Shown one piece after another: positions 27,547-37,088 of a stretch of 64,000 nucleotides of DNA. Source of the stretch: Bacteroidales bacterium UBA4363 (GTDB lineage: Bacteria; Bacteroidota; Bacteroidia; Bacteroidales; Paludibacteraceae); NCBI GenBank assembly GCA_002393965.1, contig DGSL01000010.1, forward strand, positions 31,211-95,210, in the 5' to 3' direction. Under the pieces are notes generated by a model. It was not told where the DNA came from. It did no database searches and saw only the letters and a list, made by a program, of their open reading frames with translations. Numbering within the stretch: the first letter of the stretch is position 1; each line of letters starts with the position of its first letter. The position numbers and the translations under genes are program-made.

Positions 27547-28821
27547 ATGTCACCTACCCTGTTTGCTGTCTGTATCATTCTTCTTTCATTGGCATTTTCA
27601 GCCTTCTTTTCAGGCATAGAAATTGCTTTTGTATCAGCCGACCGATTAAAATTTGAGTTGGATCGTCAGAAGAACTCTATACCAAACACCCTGTTATCCT
27701 TTCTCTTTGCACGTCCACAAGACGTTCTCTCAACCATTCTTGTCGGCAACAACATAGCATTGGTCATCTATGGTCTTCAGATGGCCTATTTGCTTGAGAG
27801 CCCCCTTCAATTCATCTCACAGAATGTTGCCTTCCTCACTATTTCACAGACCATTCTCTCCACCCTACTTGTTCTTCTGGTTGGAGAATATCTACCCAAA
27901 ACTTTTTTTCGCGTTAATCCCTATTTTTGGCTTCGCCATTTTTCATTTCTTCTGCTGTCCTGCTACATTGTTCTTTGGCCAATAGCCAAATTAACAACCC
28001 TTCTCTCCGCCCTATTTCTTTACCCATTCGGATGTAAGACACCAGGAGAGGCGCATCACGTATTCTCCCGGGCAGACCTCTATGCTTGGTTTTTACAAAA
28101 CATTGAACACAGCAGACCGGAAAACATGGAATCAGAAGTACAATATTTTCGAAATGCTCTTGATTTCTCGTCCATTCGGCTCAAGGACTGCCTGATTCCC
28201 CGCAATGAAGTCGTTGCGCTTGATGAATCCACCGATTTGTCCACCCTTCGAAACACTTTTATTGAATCTGGCTTATCAAAGATCGTCATCTACCGACAGA
28301 CCATCGACAACGTTCTGGGATACATTCACAACTCCGAAATGTTCCGAAATCCACAGACATGGCGTAATCATATTATCAACATACCCATCGTACCAGAGAC
28401 AATGCCCGCCAATCGTCTCATGTCCCTTTTCATAAAAGAAAAACGTTCCATGGCTGTTGTCGTGGACGAGTTCGGTGGGACGGCAGGCATTGTTACCCGA
28501 GAAGATATTGTAGAAGAAATCGTAGGGGAAATAGAAGACGAGCACGATTCCAACCAACTCATATGCAAGCAGTTGAATTCTGGAGACTACCTTCTTTCTG
28601 GGCGCATGGAGATCGATGCCATCAATCAACGGTTCGGGTTACACATTCCTGAATCAGACGACTACGTAACCATTGCCGGCTTCATTCTTCAGTCACTCAG
28701 AGACTTTCCAAAGTTAAATGAAGAATTCGATATCGGTTCATTCCACTTCAAGATTCTTCAACTCCAATCAAACAAAATACAATTGCTGACCCTTCGGATT
28801 CTGCCCAATGACAGTCATTAA
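27547..28821 (+). CDS. CNNM/CBS-domain membrane protein, GldE/hemolysin-C-like
   Basis: A 424-residue protein in three parts: a CNNM (DUF21) transmembrane domain at about 1-190, starting with [15 protein letters not shown]; a CBS pair at about 205-330, including [16 protein letters not shown] and [21 protein letters not shown]; and a C-terminal CorC/HlyC domain. Homologues act in Mg2+ or Co2+ efflux, and a relative, GldE, is linked to gliding/T9SS in flavobacteria. The position after lptC is conserved in Bacteroidales. The exact role is unproven. Confidence 0.88.
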   Translation: MSPTLFAVCIILLSLAFSAFFSGIEIAFVSADRLKFELDRQKNSIPNTLLSFLFARPQDVLSTILVGNNIALVIYGLQMAYLLESPLQFISQNVAFLTISQTILSTLLVLLVGEYLPKTFFRVNPYFWLRHFSFLLLSCYIVLWPIAKLTTLLSALFLYPFGCKTPGEAHHVFSRADLYAWFLQNIEHSRPENMESEVQYFRNALDFSSIRLKDCLIPRNEVVALDESTDLSTLRNTFIESGLSKIVIYRQTIDNVLGYIHNSEMFRNPQTWRNHIINIPIVPETMPANRLMSLFIKEKRSMAVVVDEFGGTAGIVTREDIVEEIVGEIEDEHDSNQLICKQLNSGDYLLSGRMEIDAINQRFGLHIPESDDYVTIAGFILQSLRDFPKLNEEFDIGSFHFKILQLQSNKIQLLTLRILPNDSH

Positions 28822-29056
28822 AGACTTTCAAAGAGCGAAAAACCTTTCATAAAGAGACTCACGATACATATAAATCCTTTTGCTATCCTAATCACATTGC
28901 TACTGTTTACGTCATTCGCCTTTCCTCACCCTGTCTGTCAACGAGAAAAGGGGGAAGAAAAAACTATGATGTCAGAAAAAAAACGTATCTTCGCACGATT
29001 TTCCTATAACACCCGTTATAAAACGTCAAAAAAACAAAAAACATAACACTATAAAC

Positions 29057-31198
29057 ATGGCAACTCTTCAAAAGATTCGCAACAGAGGCGTACTGCTTCT
29101 CATCATCATCGGTGCTGCTCTTCTTGCATTCATCATCGGAGACTTTCTCAACAACTCATCCACCATTCTGAATCAGGATCGTGACAACATTGCTGAAATA
29201 GACGGCAATGCGATCAAGTTGATGGACTATCAGAATCGTGTAGATGAATTTACGGAAGTAGTCAAGATTGAGCAGCAGACCAATTCGCTTAACGCACAAG
29301 TCAGTGAACAAATCCGTCGTCAAGTATGGAATGATATCATCACTGAGTCACTTCTCAATGAAGAGGCGGACGAACTTGGCCTCAGCGTTTCGGAGCAGGA
29401 GTTGCAGGAGCAGACCGTTGGGACTCATCCAAATCGAGTACTAGCGGGAGGGCGTCTTTTCTACAATCAGCAAGGAGGTTTTGATGTTCAGTCTCTCATA
29501 AACTATCTAAATCAGCCTGCTGCCGATGCTGCACAAGCAGAGCAGAAAGCCACGTTACAAAAATATTGGAATTTCTATCGCAATCAGGTTAAGAACAACA
29601 TTCTTCAAACGAAATACAACCTCTTGCTTGCTGGTTCCATCAACGTTAACAGACTGGAAGCAAAGCAAGAATTCGCATCGCGTCAAAACAGTTCAGATGT
29701 CACCTATATTGTTAAAAACTATGGAGCCGTTGATGACAAGAAAGTGAGTGTCAGCGAAGAGGAAATTAGCAAGAAATACGAACAACTCAAGGCTCTCTTC
29801 TATCAGCCGGTACACTCAAGGGATGCAAAAATCGTATTGTTCCAGAACTCGCCTTCTCAGGATGACCAGAAGAAGGCAGAAGAATGGATCAACAAACTGC
29901 AGCCGGAATTTGCAGCAGCAGAAGACATTGCAGATTTTGCGGTTGCTAATGCCGGATCCTGCAACAATGCTCCTGTATCAGCGAATATGATAGACCCTGA
30001 CCTCAAAGAATTTGCTTTCTCTGGTTCCAAAGGTCAAACTTTTGGACCTCAGTTATTCGGCAATGTCTATAAAATGGCCCGTATAGTGGAGACCGGTATT
30101 ACAGCCCCAGATTCACTCCATCTTCGTCAGATTGCCATACAAGGCAAAGACTCCGCTGAAGCAAAACAATTAGCAGATTCGATTCTCCTTGCGCTGAAAG
30201 GAGGTGCTGATTTTGCTGTTCTTGCTCAAAAATACAACGGAGGGAACGGAGATCTCGGTTGGCAGAGTGTCTATGGTATTGAATCGAACCCATCCAACGA
30301 TAAATTATGCAAACAACTGCTTGCAGCGCCTGTACAACAGCCGTTCGTTTTCAACAGAGATGATAACAAAAACGTAGCAAGCATCTTTATTGTACAAGAG
30401 CGCACCTCCAATGTCCGCAAGGTTCGTTTGGCTGTTATTCCATCGGAAATTGTGCCTAGCAAACAAACTACAGCAGCGAACTTCAACAAAGCAAAAGAAT
30501 TTGCGGCGTCATGCAACAACAATGCAGACAACTTTGAGGCACAAGCCAAGAAGAAGGGTTACACGGTAGAAAACGTATCGGATCTGACATCCGATCAGAC
30601 GCGCCTCGGCATGTTGGAAAACAGCGGAGATGTCATCAACTGGGTTCTTGGTCCAAAAACAGAGCAAGGGGACGTTTCTGACGTATTCGACTGTGGAGAG
30701 ACCTTTATTGTTGCAGCCGTATCGGGTATTCATGAAAAGGGTTACCGCACGCTTGAGGACGAGCAAGTAAAGAACTACGTCAAGCAAGAAGCCTTGAAAG
30801 ATAAGAAAGCCGAGTTCATCACCAAGGAGATGGCGGGAACCACAGACATCAATGCTTTGGCATCGAAGTTGGGTATACAGACATCACAGGCACAAAATGT
30901 CAAATTCACCGACCACGTATTCGGCACATCTGGATATGAGCCAGCTGTTATTGGAGCTACAGCCTTCACGGAGGCAGGAAAGACTTCGGCTCCTATCAAA
31001 GGAGAGAACGGCATTTATGTAGTGAAGGTAGACAAGAAATACGGAACGGGAGAAACCTTCGATGAGAAGACCGAGGGGAACCAATTGCTTATCCGTTATC
31101 GAAGTGCCATCAGCAGTAACGACATCTTCAACGGAGCCCTTGGAGCGCTTTATCGTGCTGCCGAAGTAAAAGACAACCGCTCCGCTCTGTTGCGTTAA
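29057..31198 (+). CDS. Membrane-anchored SurA/PpiD-like peptidyl-prolyl isomerase
   Basis: A 713-residue periplasmic folding factor. A single N-terminal anchor (VLLLIIIGAALLAFIIGDFL, about 11-30) precedes a SurA_N-like chaperone domain, and a parvulin (rotamase) domain lies at about 345-450, including DSLHLRQIAI and ADFAVLAQKYNGGNGDLGW. A second, degenerate parvulin-like segment may follow. The architecture is PpiD-like. It is probably needed for outer-membrane protein assembly, in keeping with the envelope cluster upstream. A weak -7 box, TATCTTCG at 28986-28993, lies in the 235-base gap before it. Confidence 0.9.
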   Translation: MATLQKIRNRGVLLLIIIGAALLAFIIGDFLNNSSTILNQDRDNIAEIDGNAIKLMDYQNRVDEFTEVVKIEQQTNSLNAQVSEQIRRQVWNDIITESLLNEEADELGLSVSEQELQEQTVGTHPNRVLAGGRLFYNQQGGFDVQSLINYLNQPAADAAQAEQKATLQKYWNFYRNQVKNNILQTKYNLLLAGSINVNRLEAKQEFASRQNSSDVTYIVKNYGAVDDKKVSVSEEEISKKYEQLKALFYQPVHSRDAKIVLFQNSPSQDDQKKAEEWINKLQPEFAAAEDIADFAVANAGSCNNAPVSANMIDPDLKEFAFSGSKGQTFGPQLFGNVYKMARIVETGITAPDSLHLRQIAIQGKDSAEAKQLADSILLALKGGADFAVLAQKYNGGNGDLGWQSVYGIESNPSNDKLCKQLLAAPVQQPFVFNRDDNKNVASIFIVQERTSNVRKVRLAVIPSEIVPSKQTTAANFNKAKEFAASCNNNADNFEAQAKKKGYTVENVSDLTSDQTRLGMLENSGDVINWVLGPKTEQGDVSDVFDCGETFIVAAVSGIHEKGYRTLEDEQVKNYVKQEALKDKKAEFITKEMAGTTDINALASKLGIQTSQAQNVKFTDHVFGTSGYEPAVIGATAFTEAGKTSAPIKGENGIYVVKVDKKYGTGETFDEKTEGNQLLIRYRSAISSNDIFNGALGALYRAAEVKDNRSALLR

Positions 31199-31214
31199 TC
31201 CTACAACGAACCCA

Positions 31215-32240
31215 ATGGATTCCTTCATAGGGAAAACATTAGAAGAACTGAAGTCCATAGTCTCCGGCTATGGACTTCCCTCTTTTTCTGCGAAGCAGAT
31301 TGCGCAATGGATCTACGTCAAGCGTTGTGACACGATAGATGGTTTCAGTAATCTATCACAGAAGAACAGAGCCTTGTTATCGGAGCATTACCAAGTAGGT
31401 CTGACAAAGCCAGTTGGATCTGCCCGATCCAAAGATGGTACGATCAAATACCTTTTCCAGACCCAGCATGGGTTGATAGAGACCGTATACATACCGGAAG
31501 AAGACCGCGCGACACTCTGCGTTTCGTGTCAGGTCGGATGCAAGATGAACTGTTCTTTCTGCATGACAGGCAGGATGGGGTTTCATGGTTCTTTGTCATC
31601 GGCTGAGATTCTAAATCAAATACTCTCGATACCAGAATCGAAGAAACTGACCAATATTGTATTCATGGGAATGGGCGAGCCGATGGACAATATTGACCAA
31701 GTTCTTCGAGCGACCGAGATCCTGACTTCGGACTACGGATTAGCTTGGTCCCCTAAACGCATCACGGTCTCGACCGTAGGTCTATTGCCTGGTCTGCGAC
31801 GTTTATTAACCGAATCACAGTGTCATATTGCCGTATCGTTGCACAATCCCATCGGAGAAGAGCGACAGGAACTGATGCCAGTACAAAAGGCCTACCCTAT
31901 TGCCGATGTTGTAACGTTGTTGCGTCAGTACGACTTCAGTCATCAACGTCGTATCTCTTTCGAATATACTCTATTTGAAGGCGTCAATGACACCTCACGT
32001 CATGCAGCGGCGTTACTGCGTCTGTTGCGTGGTTTAGAATGCCGTGTCAACCTAATCCATTTCCATCCGATTCCAGAATCGTCACTAAGGCCGACAGACA
32101 GCAGAAACATGGAACGATTCCGTGACTACCTGAACGAAAATGGTTTGACCACCACCATACGTCGATCACGAGGACAAGACATTGAAGCGGCGTGCGGTCT
32201 GTTATCTACCCAAGAGCAGGAACGCCACAAAAAGGATTGA
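31215..32240 (+). CDS. rlmN: 23S rRNA/tRNA adenine-C2 methyltransferase RlmN
   Basis: A radical-SAM enzyme that methylates A2503 of 23S rRNA and A37 of some tRNAs. The 341-residue chain has the cluster motif CKMNCSFC (Cys 109, 113, 116), the SAM-binding MGMGEPMDN, and the C-terminal catalytic Cys 327 in DIEAACGLL. The length is normal. It starts 16 bases after the isomerase gene and is followed by a 226-base gap without a gene. Confidence 0.96.
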   Translation: MDSFIGKTLEELKSIVSGYGLPSFSAKQIAQWIYVKRCDTIDGFSNLSQKNRALLSEHYQVGLTKPVGSARSKDGTIKYLFQTQHGLIETVYIPEEDRATLCVSCQVGCKMNCSFCMTGRMGFHGSLSSAEILNQILSIPESKKLTNIVFMGMGEPMDNIDQVLRATEILTSDYGLAWSPKRITVSTVGLLPGLRRLLTESQCHIAVSLHNPIGEERQELMPVQKAYPIADVVTLLRQYDFSHQRRISFEYTLFEGVNDTSRHAAALLRLLRGLECRVNLIHFHPIPESSLRPTDSRNMERFRDYLNENGLTTTIRRSRGQDIEAACGLLSTQEQERHKKD

Positions 32241-32466
32241 GCATTCTCCGCATCTTGTTTTTCCCATGCTTTATCCTTATCTTTGAAGTCTTTCATACAT
32301 ACAGGTATCGAGCCTCCCTTTCTGAATTATTCAATATAGTGCGAGAACAATTCTGTAAAGTCAGACCGTGACGATATGCATGACAAAGCATCCCTCATTT
32401 TGATGCCTTGTCACTTTCAAGAGAAACCACCATTAAAACAACCCCATAGAACCACTACATCCAGTC

Positions 32467-33513
32467 ATGTTCCTACCATCATACCGTATTAAACATCACA
32501 GCAATAAGGCACACACGTTTCCTTTCTTGCTTATTCTTCTCTCACTTGCATCTTTCATGATGCTTTTAGTTTCCTGTGAGAAAGGGCGCATACTGACCTC
32601 CATCACGGGTTCTGCCCATGAGATTCTAGTCGTGGTTGATCCTCAGCAGCGCAAGACATCTGCCTTCCGTTCATTGCTTGACAGTCTGCAAACAGACATT
32701 CCCGGTCTTCCACAGGCAGAGCCCACGTTATCCGTATCCATCTGTTCCCCCTCCGAATTCACCTCCATGTTGAAGCCTACGCGCAACATTCTTATTGTAG
32801 AAGTCAATCCCAACAAATACACGCACACCGAACTCTACAAATCTAAAGACAGATGGGCAGAGCCTCAGAGTGTGCTGCGAATCGTTTCTCCATCGCCAGA
32901 TTCATTACAATTATTCGTTCAATTGAACGGACGACGTATTACCGACTATTTTGTACAGGCGGAAGCCGATCGAGAGATTGCTTTTCTTCGCAAACACAAC
33001 CATAAGGGGATGGGGCAGATTGTGAAAGAACAATTCGGGTTCACGATGCTTATACCTACAGAAATCACGTTATCTAAGAAGAGTGAGCATGACAATGCGC
33101 TATGGTTATCAAGTGGCGACAAGCCCGTCCGTCAAGACCTCCTTATCTACACCTATCCATACACATCTTCATCTCAATTGTCTCCAGACTCGTTGGATGC
33201 GCGTCGTGATACCGTATGCAGATACCTTATACCTGGTCCAGTTAAAGACTCGTATATGGGGACAGAAAAACAATATGATCATCCGATCCATCGTCCAATC
33301 ACCATGAACAATGCTTATTGTGACGAAGCGAGGGGATTATGGAAAGTCATCGGCAACACGACGATGGGAGGTCCGTATGTATCGCGCACCATCATTGATC
33401 AAGAAAACCAACGTGTCATCACTGTTGAAGGATTTGTATTTGCTCCCCAGCAGAAAAAGCGGGCTCATATCAGGCAGTTGGAAGCGTCACTTCAGACTGT
33501 TCAGTTGAAATAG
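32467..33513 (+). CDS. DUF4837 family lipoprotein
   Basis: A 348-residue protein with an N-terminal hydrophobic segment ending in the lipobox LLVSC (Cys 37), preceded by a His/Lys-rich stretch. The order SITGSAHEILVVVD, LKPTRNILIVEVNPN, FVQLNGRRITDYFVQAEADRE (in two parts: FVQLNGRRITDYF, then VQAEADRE) and GLWKVIGNTTMGGPYVSR is that of DUF4837, a Bacteroidota family found between rlmN and pdxA in several genomes. Its function is unknown; it is probably attached to the outer membrane facing the periplasm. Confidence 0.83.
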   Translation: MFLPSYRIKHHSNKAHTFPFLLILLSLASFMMLLVSCEKGRILTSITGSAHEILVVVDPQQRKTSAFRSLLDSLQTDIPGLPQAEPTLSVSICSPSEFTSMLKPTRNILIVEVNPNKYTHTELYKSKDRWAEPQSVLRIVSPSPDSLQLFVQLNGRRITDYFVQAEADREIAFLRKHNHKGMGQIVKEQFGFTMLIPTEITLSKKSEHDNALWLSSGDKPVRQDLLIYTYPYTSSSQLSPDSLDARRDTVCRYLIPGPVKDSYMGTEKQYDHPIHRPITMNNAYCDEARGLWKVIGNTTMGGPYVSRTIIDQENQRVITVEGFVFAPQQKKRAHIRQLEASLQTVQLK

Positions 33514-33602
33514 TAGACGTTCCGTCTGTTGTTACCAGGAAAGAGTCCGTTCAATCAAGAACAAATAAACCATATTAAAGAACATACACAACGTCAAACA
33601 AA

Positions 33603-34661
33603 ATGGACAAACCAATCATAGGCATCACGCAAGGGGACATCAATGGTATTGGCTTTGAGATAATACTAAAAGCTTTGACCGACCCCATGATATTGGACAT
33701 CTGCACTCCAGTCATCTATGGTTCACCGAAGGTGGCTGCCTACTACCGCAAACAGTTAGAGATGCAGAACTTCAACCTGAATCTTATTACAGAAGCCTCC
33801 TCGGCTGCACACCACAAGGTAAACATCATCAACACCTCGACAGACGATTTGAAAGTGGACACGTCGCGCAACTCGCTTGAAGCGGGCAAGGCGGCCCTCA
33901 GTGCGTTGGAAGCTGCCGTAAAAGATGCGAAAGAAGGGAAGATAGCCGCCATTGTCACTGCCCCGATCAACCGTCAGGCATATGGAGAGCAGGAGGAATT
34001 CAAATTCATTGGGCATACGGAGTATCTTGAACAGCAGTTTGAAGCCCAAGGCAAATCACTGCAACTGATGGTTGGAGAAGTGATGCGCATTGCATCCCTT
34101 ACGGGTCACGTTCCCGTATCACAAGTACCATCTCTGATTACGATAGATGCCATTGTTGAGAAAGTACATATCCTTCAGCACGTACTTCGACGTGACTTTG
34201 GCATCAACAAGCCCAGAATTGCGGTATTAGGGTTGAATCCTCATGCTGACAGCGAGGAACCGCAACGAGAGGAATTGGAAATTATCCGTCCAGCCGTAAA
34301 GCGACTGAATGACGAAAAAATACTATGTTTCGGTCCGTTAATGGCCGACATGTTATTCGGAACAGGTCAGTTCACCCGTTACGATGCTATTTTGGCCATG
34401 TATCATGATCAGTGTATGATTCCGTTCAAGACCTTGTCCATGGATGCCGGAGTACGCATGAGTGCCAACCTCCCGATTATCCGTACAGCCCCCACGCATG
34501 GTACGCGTTACGACATTGCGGGAAAAAACGAGGCGAGTGAGGAGTCCCTGCGCAATGCCTTGTATTTGGCCGTGGACACTGTCCATAACCGCAGGACATA
34601 TGACGAATCAACAGCCAATCCCTTGAAGGTTTCTCCAGCGTCCCCACGTCGTGAACGTTGA
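33603..34661 (+). CDS. pdxA: 4-hydroxythreonine-4-phosphate dehydrogenase PdxA
   Basis: Oxidises 4-phospho-hydroxy-threonine for vitamin B6 synthesis. The 352-residue chain opens IIGITQGDINGIGFE. It contains the metal-binding histidines in IGHTEYLEQQF, GLNPHADSEEP and AMYHDQCMIPFKTL, and the dimer segment FIGHTEYL. Its length is near normal, with a short basic C-terminal tail (SPASPRRER). It is followed by two terminators separating it from the convergent htpG. Confidence 0.95.
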   Translation: MDKPIIGITQGDINGIGFEIILKALTDPMILDICTPVIYGSPKVAAYYRKQLEMQNFNLNLITEASSAAHHKVNIINTSTDDLKVDTSRNSLEAGKAALSALEAAVKDAKEGKIAAIVTAPINRQAYGEQEEFKFIGHTEYLEQQFEAQGKSLQLMVGEVMRIASLTGHVPVSQVPSLITIDAIVEKVHILQHVLRRDFGINKPRIAVLGLNPHADSEEPQREELEIIRPAVKRLNDEKILCFGPLMADMLFGTGQFTRYDAILAMYHDQCMIPFKTLSMDAGVRMSANLPIIRTAPTHGTRYDIAGKNEASEESLRNALYLAVDTVHNRRTYDESTANPLKVSPASPRRER

Positions 34662-34686
34662 GAATACACCTAATTCATACACCAGA

Positions 34687-34718
34687 AGAGCCCGATACGA
34701 TCCGTTGTCGGGCTCTTT
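34687..34718 (+). terminator. Terminator after pdxA
   Basis: AGAGCCCGA pairs with the TCGGGCTCT further on, followed by TTG and T residues. It lies 25 bases after the pdxA stop and ends the rlmN-pdxA transcript. Confidence 0.8.
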
Positions 34719-34738
34719 GTTATAGTACTCCAAAACGA

Positions 34739-34773
34739 AAAAGGACGAGCCTTTGGGCTCGTCCTTTTTTTTA
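34739..34773. terminator. Terminator of htpG (bidirectional)
   Basis: AAAGGACGAGCC and GGCTCGTCCTTT form a 12-bp stem with a TTTG-like loop; A residues flank it on the left and eight T residues on the right. It stands 20 bases beyond the htpG stop on the minus strand and can stop transcription from either side. Confidence 0.85.
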
Positions 34774-34794
34774 TAGAATCAAACTAATTCAGGA

Positions 34795-36855
34795 TTACTT
34801 CTTCAGCAGATCATAGCTACGCTGAACGAAAGCACTGAGCGCCTCACCCTTGAGCATGCTATTGCTAAGGAGGGCGAGATCAATGAGTTGACGAACACGA
34901 GGATTACCTGCGGCATAAGCAGAGACAGCCTCTTCAATTCCCTTACGAGCGTCCGCCATCTCCTTTTCAAGCGTTTTCTTATCCTCCTTATCCACTTGTG
35001 GGATATCCTCATCCTTGGCATCCTTATGGGCCGTATTCCATGCCGTGATATCCTCGTCTGCCTTTTTCTTCTTTTCCCGAAGGGGCGAAATCTGGTCAGC
35101 GCAAGCCTGTTCCTCGTCCTTGAGCAGTTGCTGGACAAGAGGGTTTGCCGTATTGACTACAAGATTGAAAGAGTCCGGCATTTCGCCATAGAAAGACATC
35201 ATAGGATTGGCACCAGATGCGGCCATATCCTTCATACGGCGCATAAATTCGCCTTGTGTAATAATGAGAGGTTGCGTTTCCGCACCAAGATTCTGGAAAT
35301 CCACCATAAAATCTGTTTTCTCCATTTTTGGTAGTTGACTGCGGAACACTGTTGTCAGAGCCTCCTGTTCGTCCTTTGAGAAATCAGACTGCCGCAGTTC
35401 GTCCTTCACAATGAGACGGTCCACCACATCGGCATCGACACGCAAGAAACGGAGTTTTTCGTTTTTCTGTTCCAGCGCGTTGAAAAGCATCGTATCGAAT
35501 CGACCGTCCATGAGTAGCACGTCATATCCTTTTGTCTTCGCTGCCTGGATATATGCGTGCTGTTCAACGGCATCGGTAGCATAAAGAGCGATGACATTGC
35601 CATCCTTATCTGTCTGAGCATTCTTAATCGTATTCTGATACTCCTCCAAAGAGAAGTACTTCTTTTCCGTATTGCGGAACAGGAAGAATTTCGATGCCCG
35701 GTCGTAGAACTTCTCGTCGCTCAGGATTCCTATTTCAATAAAGATGCGCATAGAATCCCACTTCTCCTCGTACTGGGAGCGTTCTTTCTTAAATAGTTCC
35801 TCGAGAGCGTCAGCCACCTTCTTAGTGATATGATTGGAAATTTTCTTCACATTCTGGTCGCTCTGCAAGTAGCTTCGACTCACATTAAGCGGGATATCCG
35901 GTGAGTCGATCACGCCATGCAGCAAAGTCAGCCATCTTGGCACAATACCTTCGACGTTATCGGTCACGAACACCTGATTGCAATACAACTGTATTTTATT
36001 CTCCTGGAGTTCCATATTCTCTCTTACTCGAGGGAAATAGAGGATTCCGGTAAGATGGAAAGGGAAATCGACATTCAGGTGAATGTGGAAGAGAGGGTCT
36101 TCCTGTCCAGGATAGAGTTCACGGTAGAACTTATTGTAATCCTCGTCCTTGAGATCCGCTGGCTTCCTGATCCATGCAGGGTTGACATCGTTGATAACAT
36201 CATCCTCGTCGGTCTCCACTTCTTTTCCATCCTTCCATTCCTTCTTCTTGCCAAAGGCAATAGCAACCGGCAAGAACTTGCAGTATTTACGAAGCAGGAA
36301 ACGCACTCGATTCTCATCAAGGAAATCCTTATTCTCGTCATCGATATGGAGGATGATATCCGTTCCTCGGTCTGCCTTTTCAACCTCATCGATGGAATAA
36401 TTCGGGGTTCCGTCGCAGCTCCAGCGTACAGCCTTTGCATCCTCTTTCCAGCTATGAGTTACGATCTCCACCTGCTTAGAAACCATGAAAGAAGAATAGA
36501 ATCCCAGCCCAAAATGTCCGATGATAGCCTGGGCGTTATCCTTATATTTATCCAAGAACTCCGTTGCCCCCGAGAAAGCAATCTGGTTGATGTATTTATC
36601 GATATCCTCTGCCGTCATGCCAATGCCTCGATCGGAAATAGTGAGAGTACCTTTGTCCTTATCAACTGACACCTTGACTGTCAGATCGCCAAGTTCACCT
36701 TTGAATTCTCCGACACTTGCGAGAGTCTTCAGTTTCTGTGTCGCATCGACTGCGTTGGAAACGATCTCACGCAGAAAGATCTCATGGTCACTGTAAAGAA
36801 ACTTCTTGATGACAGGAAAGATATTGTCTGTCGTTACTCCAATTGTACCGTTCAT
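34795..36855 (-). CDS. htpG: Molecular chaperone HtpG (Hsp90)
   Basis: A 686-residue Hsp90. The N-terminal GHKL ATPase has REIVSNAVDA (catalytic Glu and Asn 34), DRGIGMT (Asp in motif II), and GHFGLGFYSSF as the glycine-rich lid. The middle and C-terminal dimerisation domains follow, including RGTDIILHI and NVSRSYLQSD. As in other Bacteroidota, an extra acidic/Lys-rich insertion (EKKKKADEDITAWNTAHKDA) precedes the C-terminal domain. An inverted repeat ACACTGCCAAAGTGT lies about 70 bases upstream and may be a heat-shock control site. The plus-strand long frame inside is a shadow. Confidence 0.97.
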   Translation of the reverse strand: MNGTIGVTTDNIFPVIKKFLYSDHEIFLREIVSNAVDATQKLKTLASVGEFKGELGDLTVKVSVDKDKGTLTISDRGIGMTAEDIDKYINQIAFSGATEFLDKYKDNAQAIIGHFGLGFYSSFMVSKQVEIVTHSWKEDAKAVRWSCDGTPNYSIDEVEKADRGTDIILHIDDENKDFLDENRVRFLLRKYCKFLPVAIAFGKKKEWKDGKEVETDEDDVINDVNPAWIRKPADLKDEDYNKFYRELYPGQEDPLFHIHLNVDFPFHLTGILYFPRVRENMELQENKIQLYCNQVFVTDNVEGIVPRWLTLLHGVIDSPDIPLNVSRSYLQSDQNVKKISNHITKKVADALEELFKKERSQYEEKWDSMRIFIEIGILSDEKFYDRASKFFLFRNTEKKYFSLEEYQNTIKNAQTDKDGNVIALYATDAVEQHAYIQAAKTKGYDVLLMDGRFDTMLFNALEQKNEKLRFLRVDADVVDRLIVKDELRQSDFSKDEQEALTTVFRSQLPKMEKTDFMVDFQNLGAETQPLIITQGEFMRRMKDMAASGANPMMSFYGEMPDSFNLVVNTANPLVQQLLKDEEQACADQISPLREKKKKADEDITAWNTAHKDAKDEDIPQVDKEDKKTLEKEMADARKGIEEAVSAYAAGNPRVRQLIDLALLSNSMLKGEALSAFVQRSYDLLKK

Positions 36856-36925
36856 GATAAGATATTTATTTTAATTTTTTTCATTTCTGTCCCCTTTCTG
36901 TTCAAAAAAAATGCCATGAGGCAAA

Positions 36926-36940
36926 ACACTGCCAAAGTGT
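36926..36940. promoter_or_regulatory. Inverted repeat upstream of htpG
   Basis: ACACTGCCAAAGTGT reads as a perfect 5-bp inverted repeat (ACACT/AGTGT) around a 5-base core. The nearby ATGCCATGAGGCA and TGTCAGCAAGGCA repeat the same TGNCA-like half-site. It is located 70-85 bases before the start codon of a chaperone gene, so an operator role is plausible, but the factor is unknown. Confidence 0.35.
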
Positions 36941-37031
36941 CAGCAAGGCAAGATAAAAACAAAAAATATGTATGAAAGATTGGGGGGGGCGAAGAGTAGA
37001 CTTGAGAGAATAATCAAGGGAAAGAATGAAA

Positions 37032-37062
37032 GAAAAAAGACAGGGCTTTTGAAAGTCCTGTC
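37032..37062 (-). terminator. Terminator after the rluB-like gene
   Basis: GACAGGGCTTT and AAAGTCCTGTC (37039-37062) pair with one G/T mismatch. The run of A residues at 37032-37038 gives T residues on the minus strand. It lies 27 bases past the stop of the pseudouridine synthase gene. Confidence 0.75.
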
Positions 37063-37088
37063 CTGTCTTGGTATCCTGCTACGTAGGA

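Noticed and set aside
35917..36669. 250-codon open frame antisense to htpG
   Set aside because: A shadow of a strongly biased highly expressed gene; htpG itself has every Hsp90 motif.
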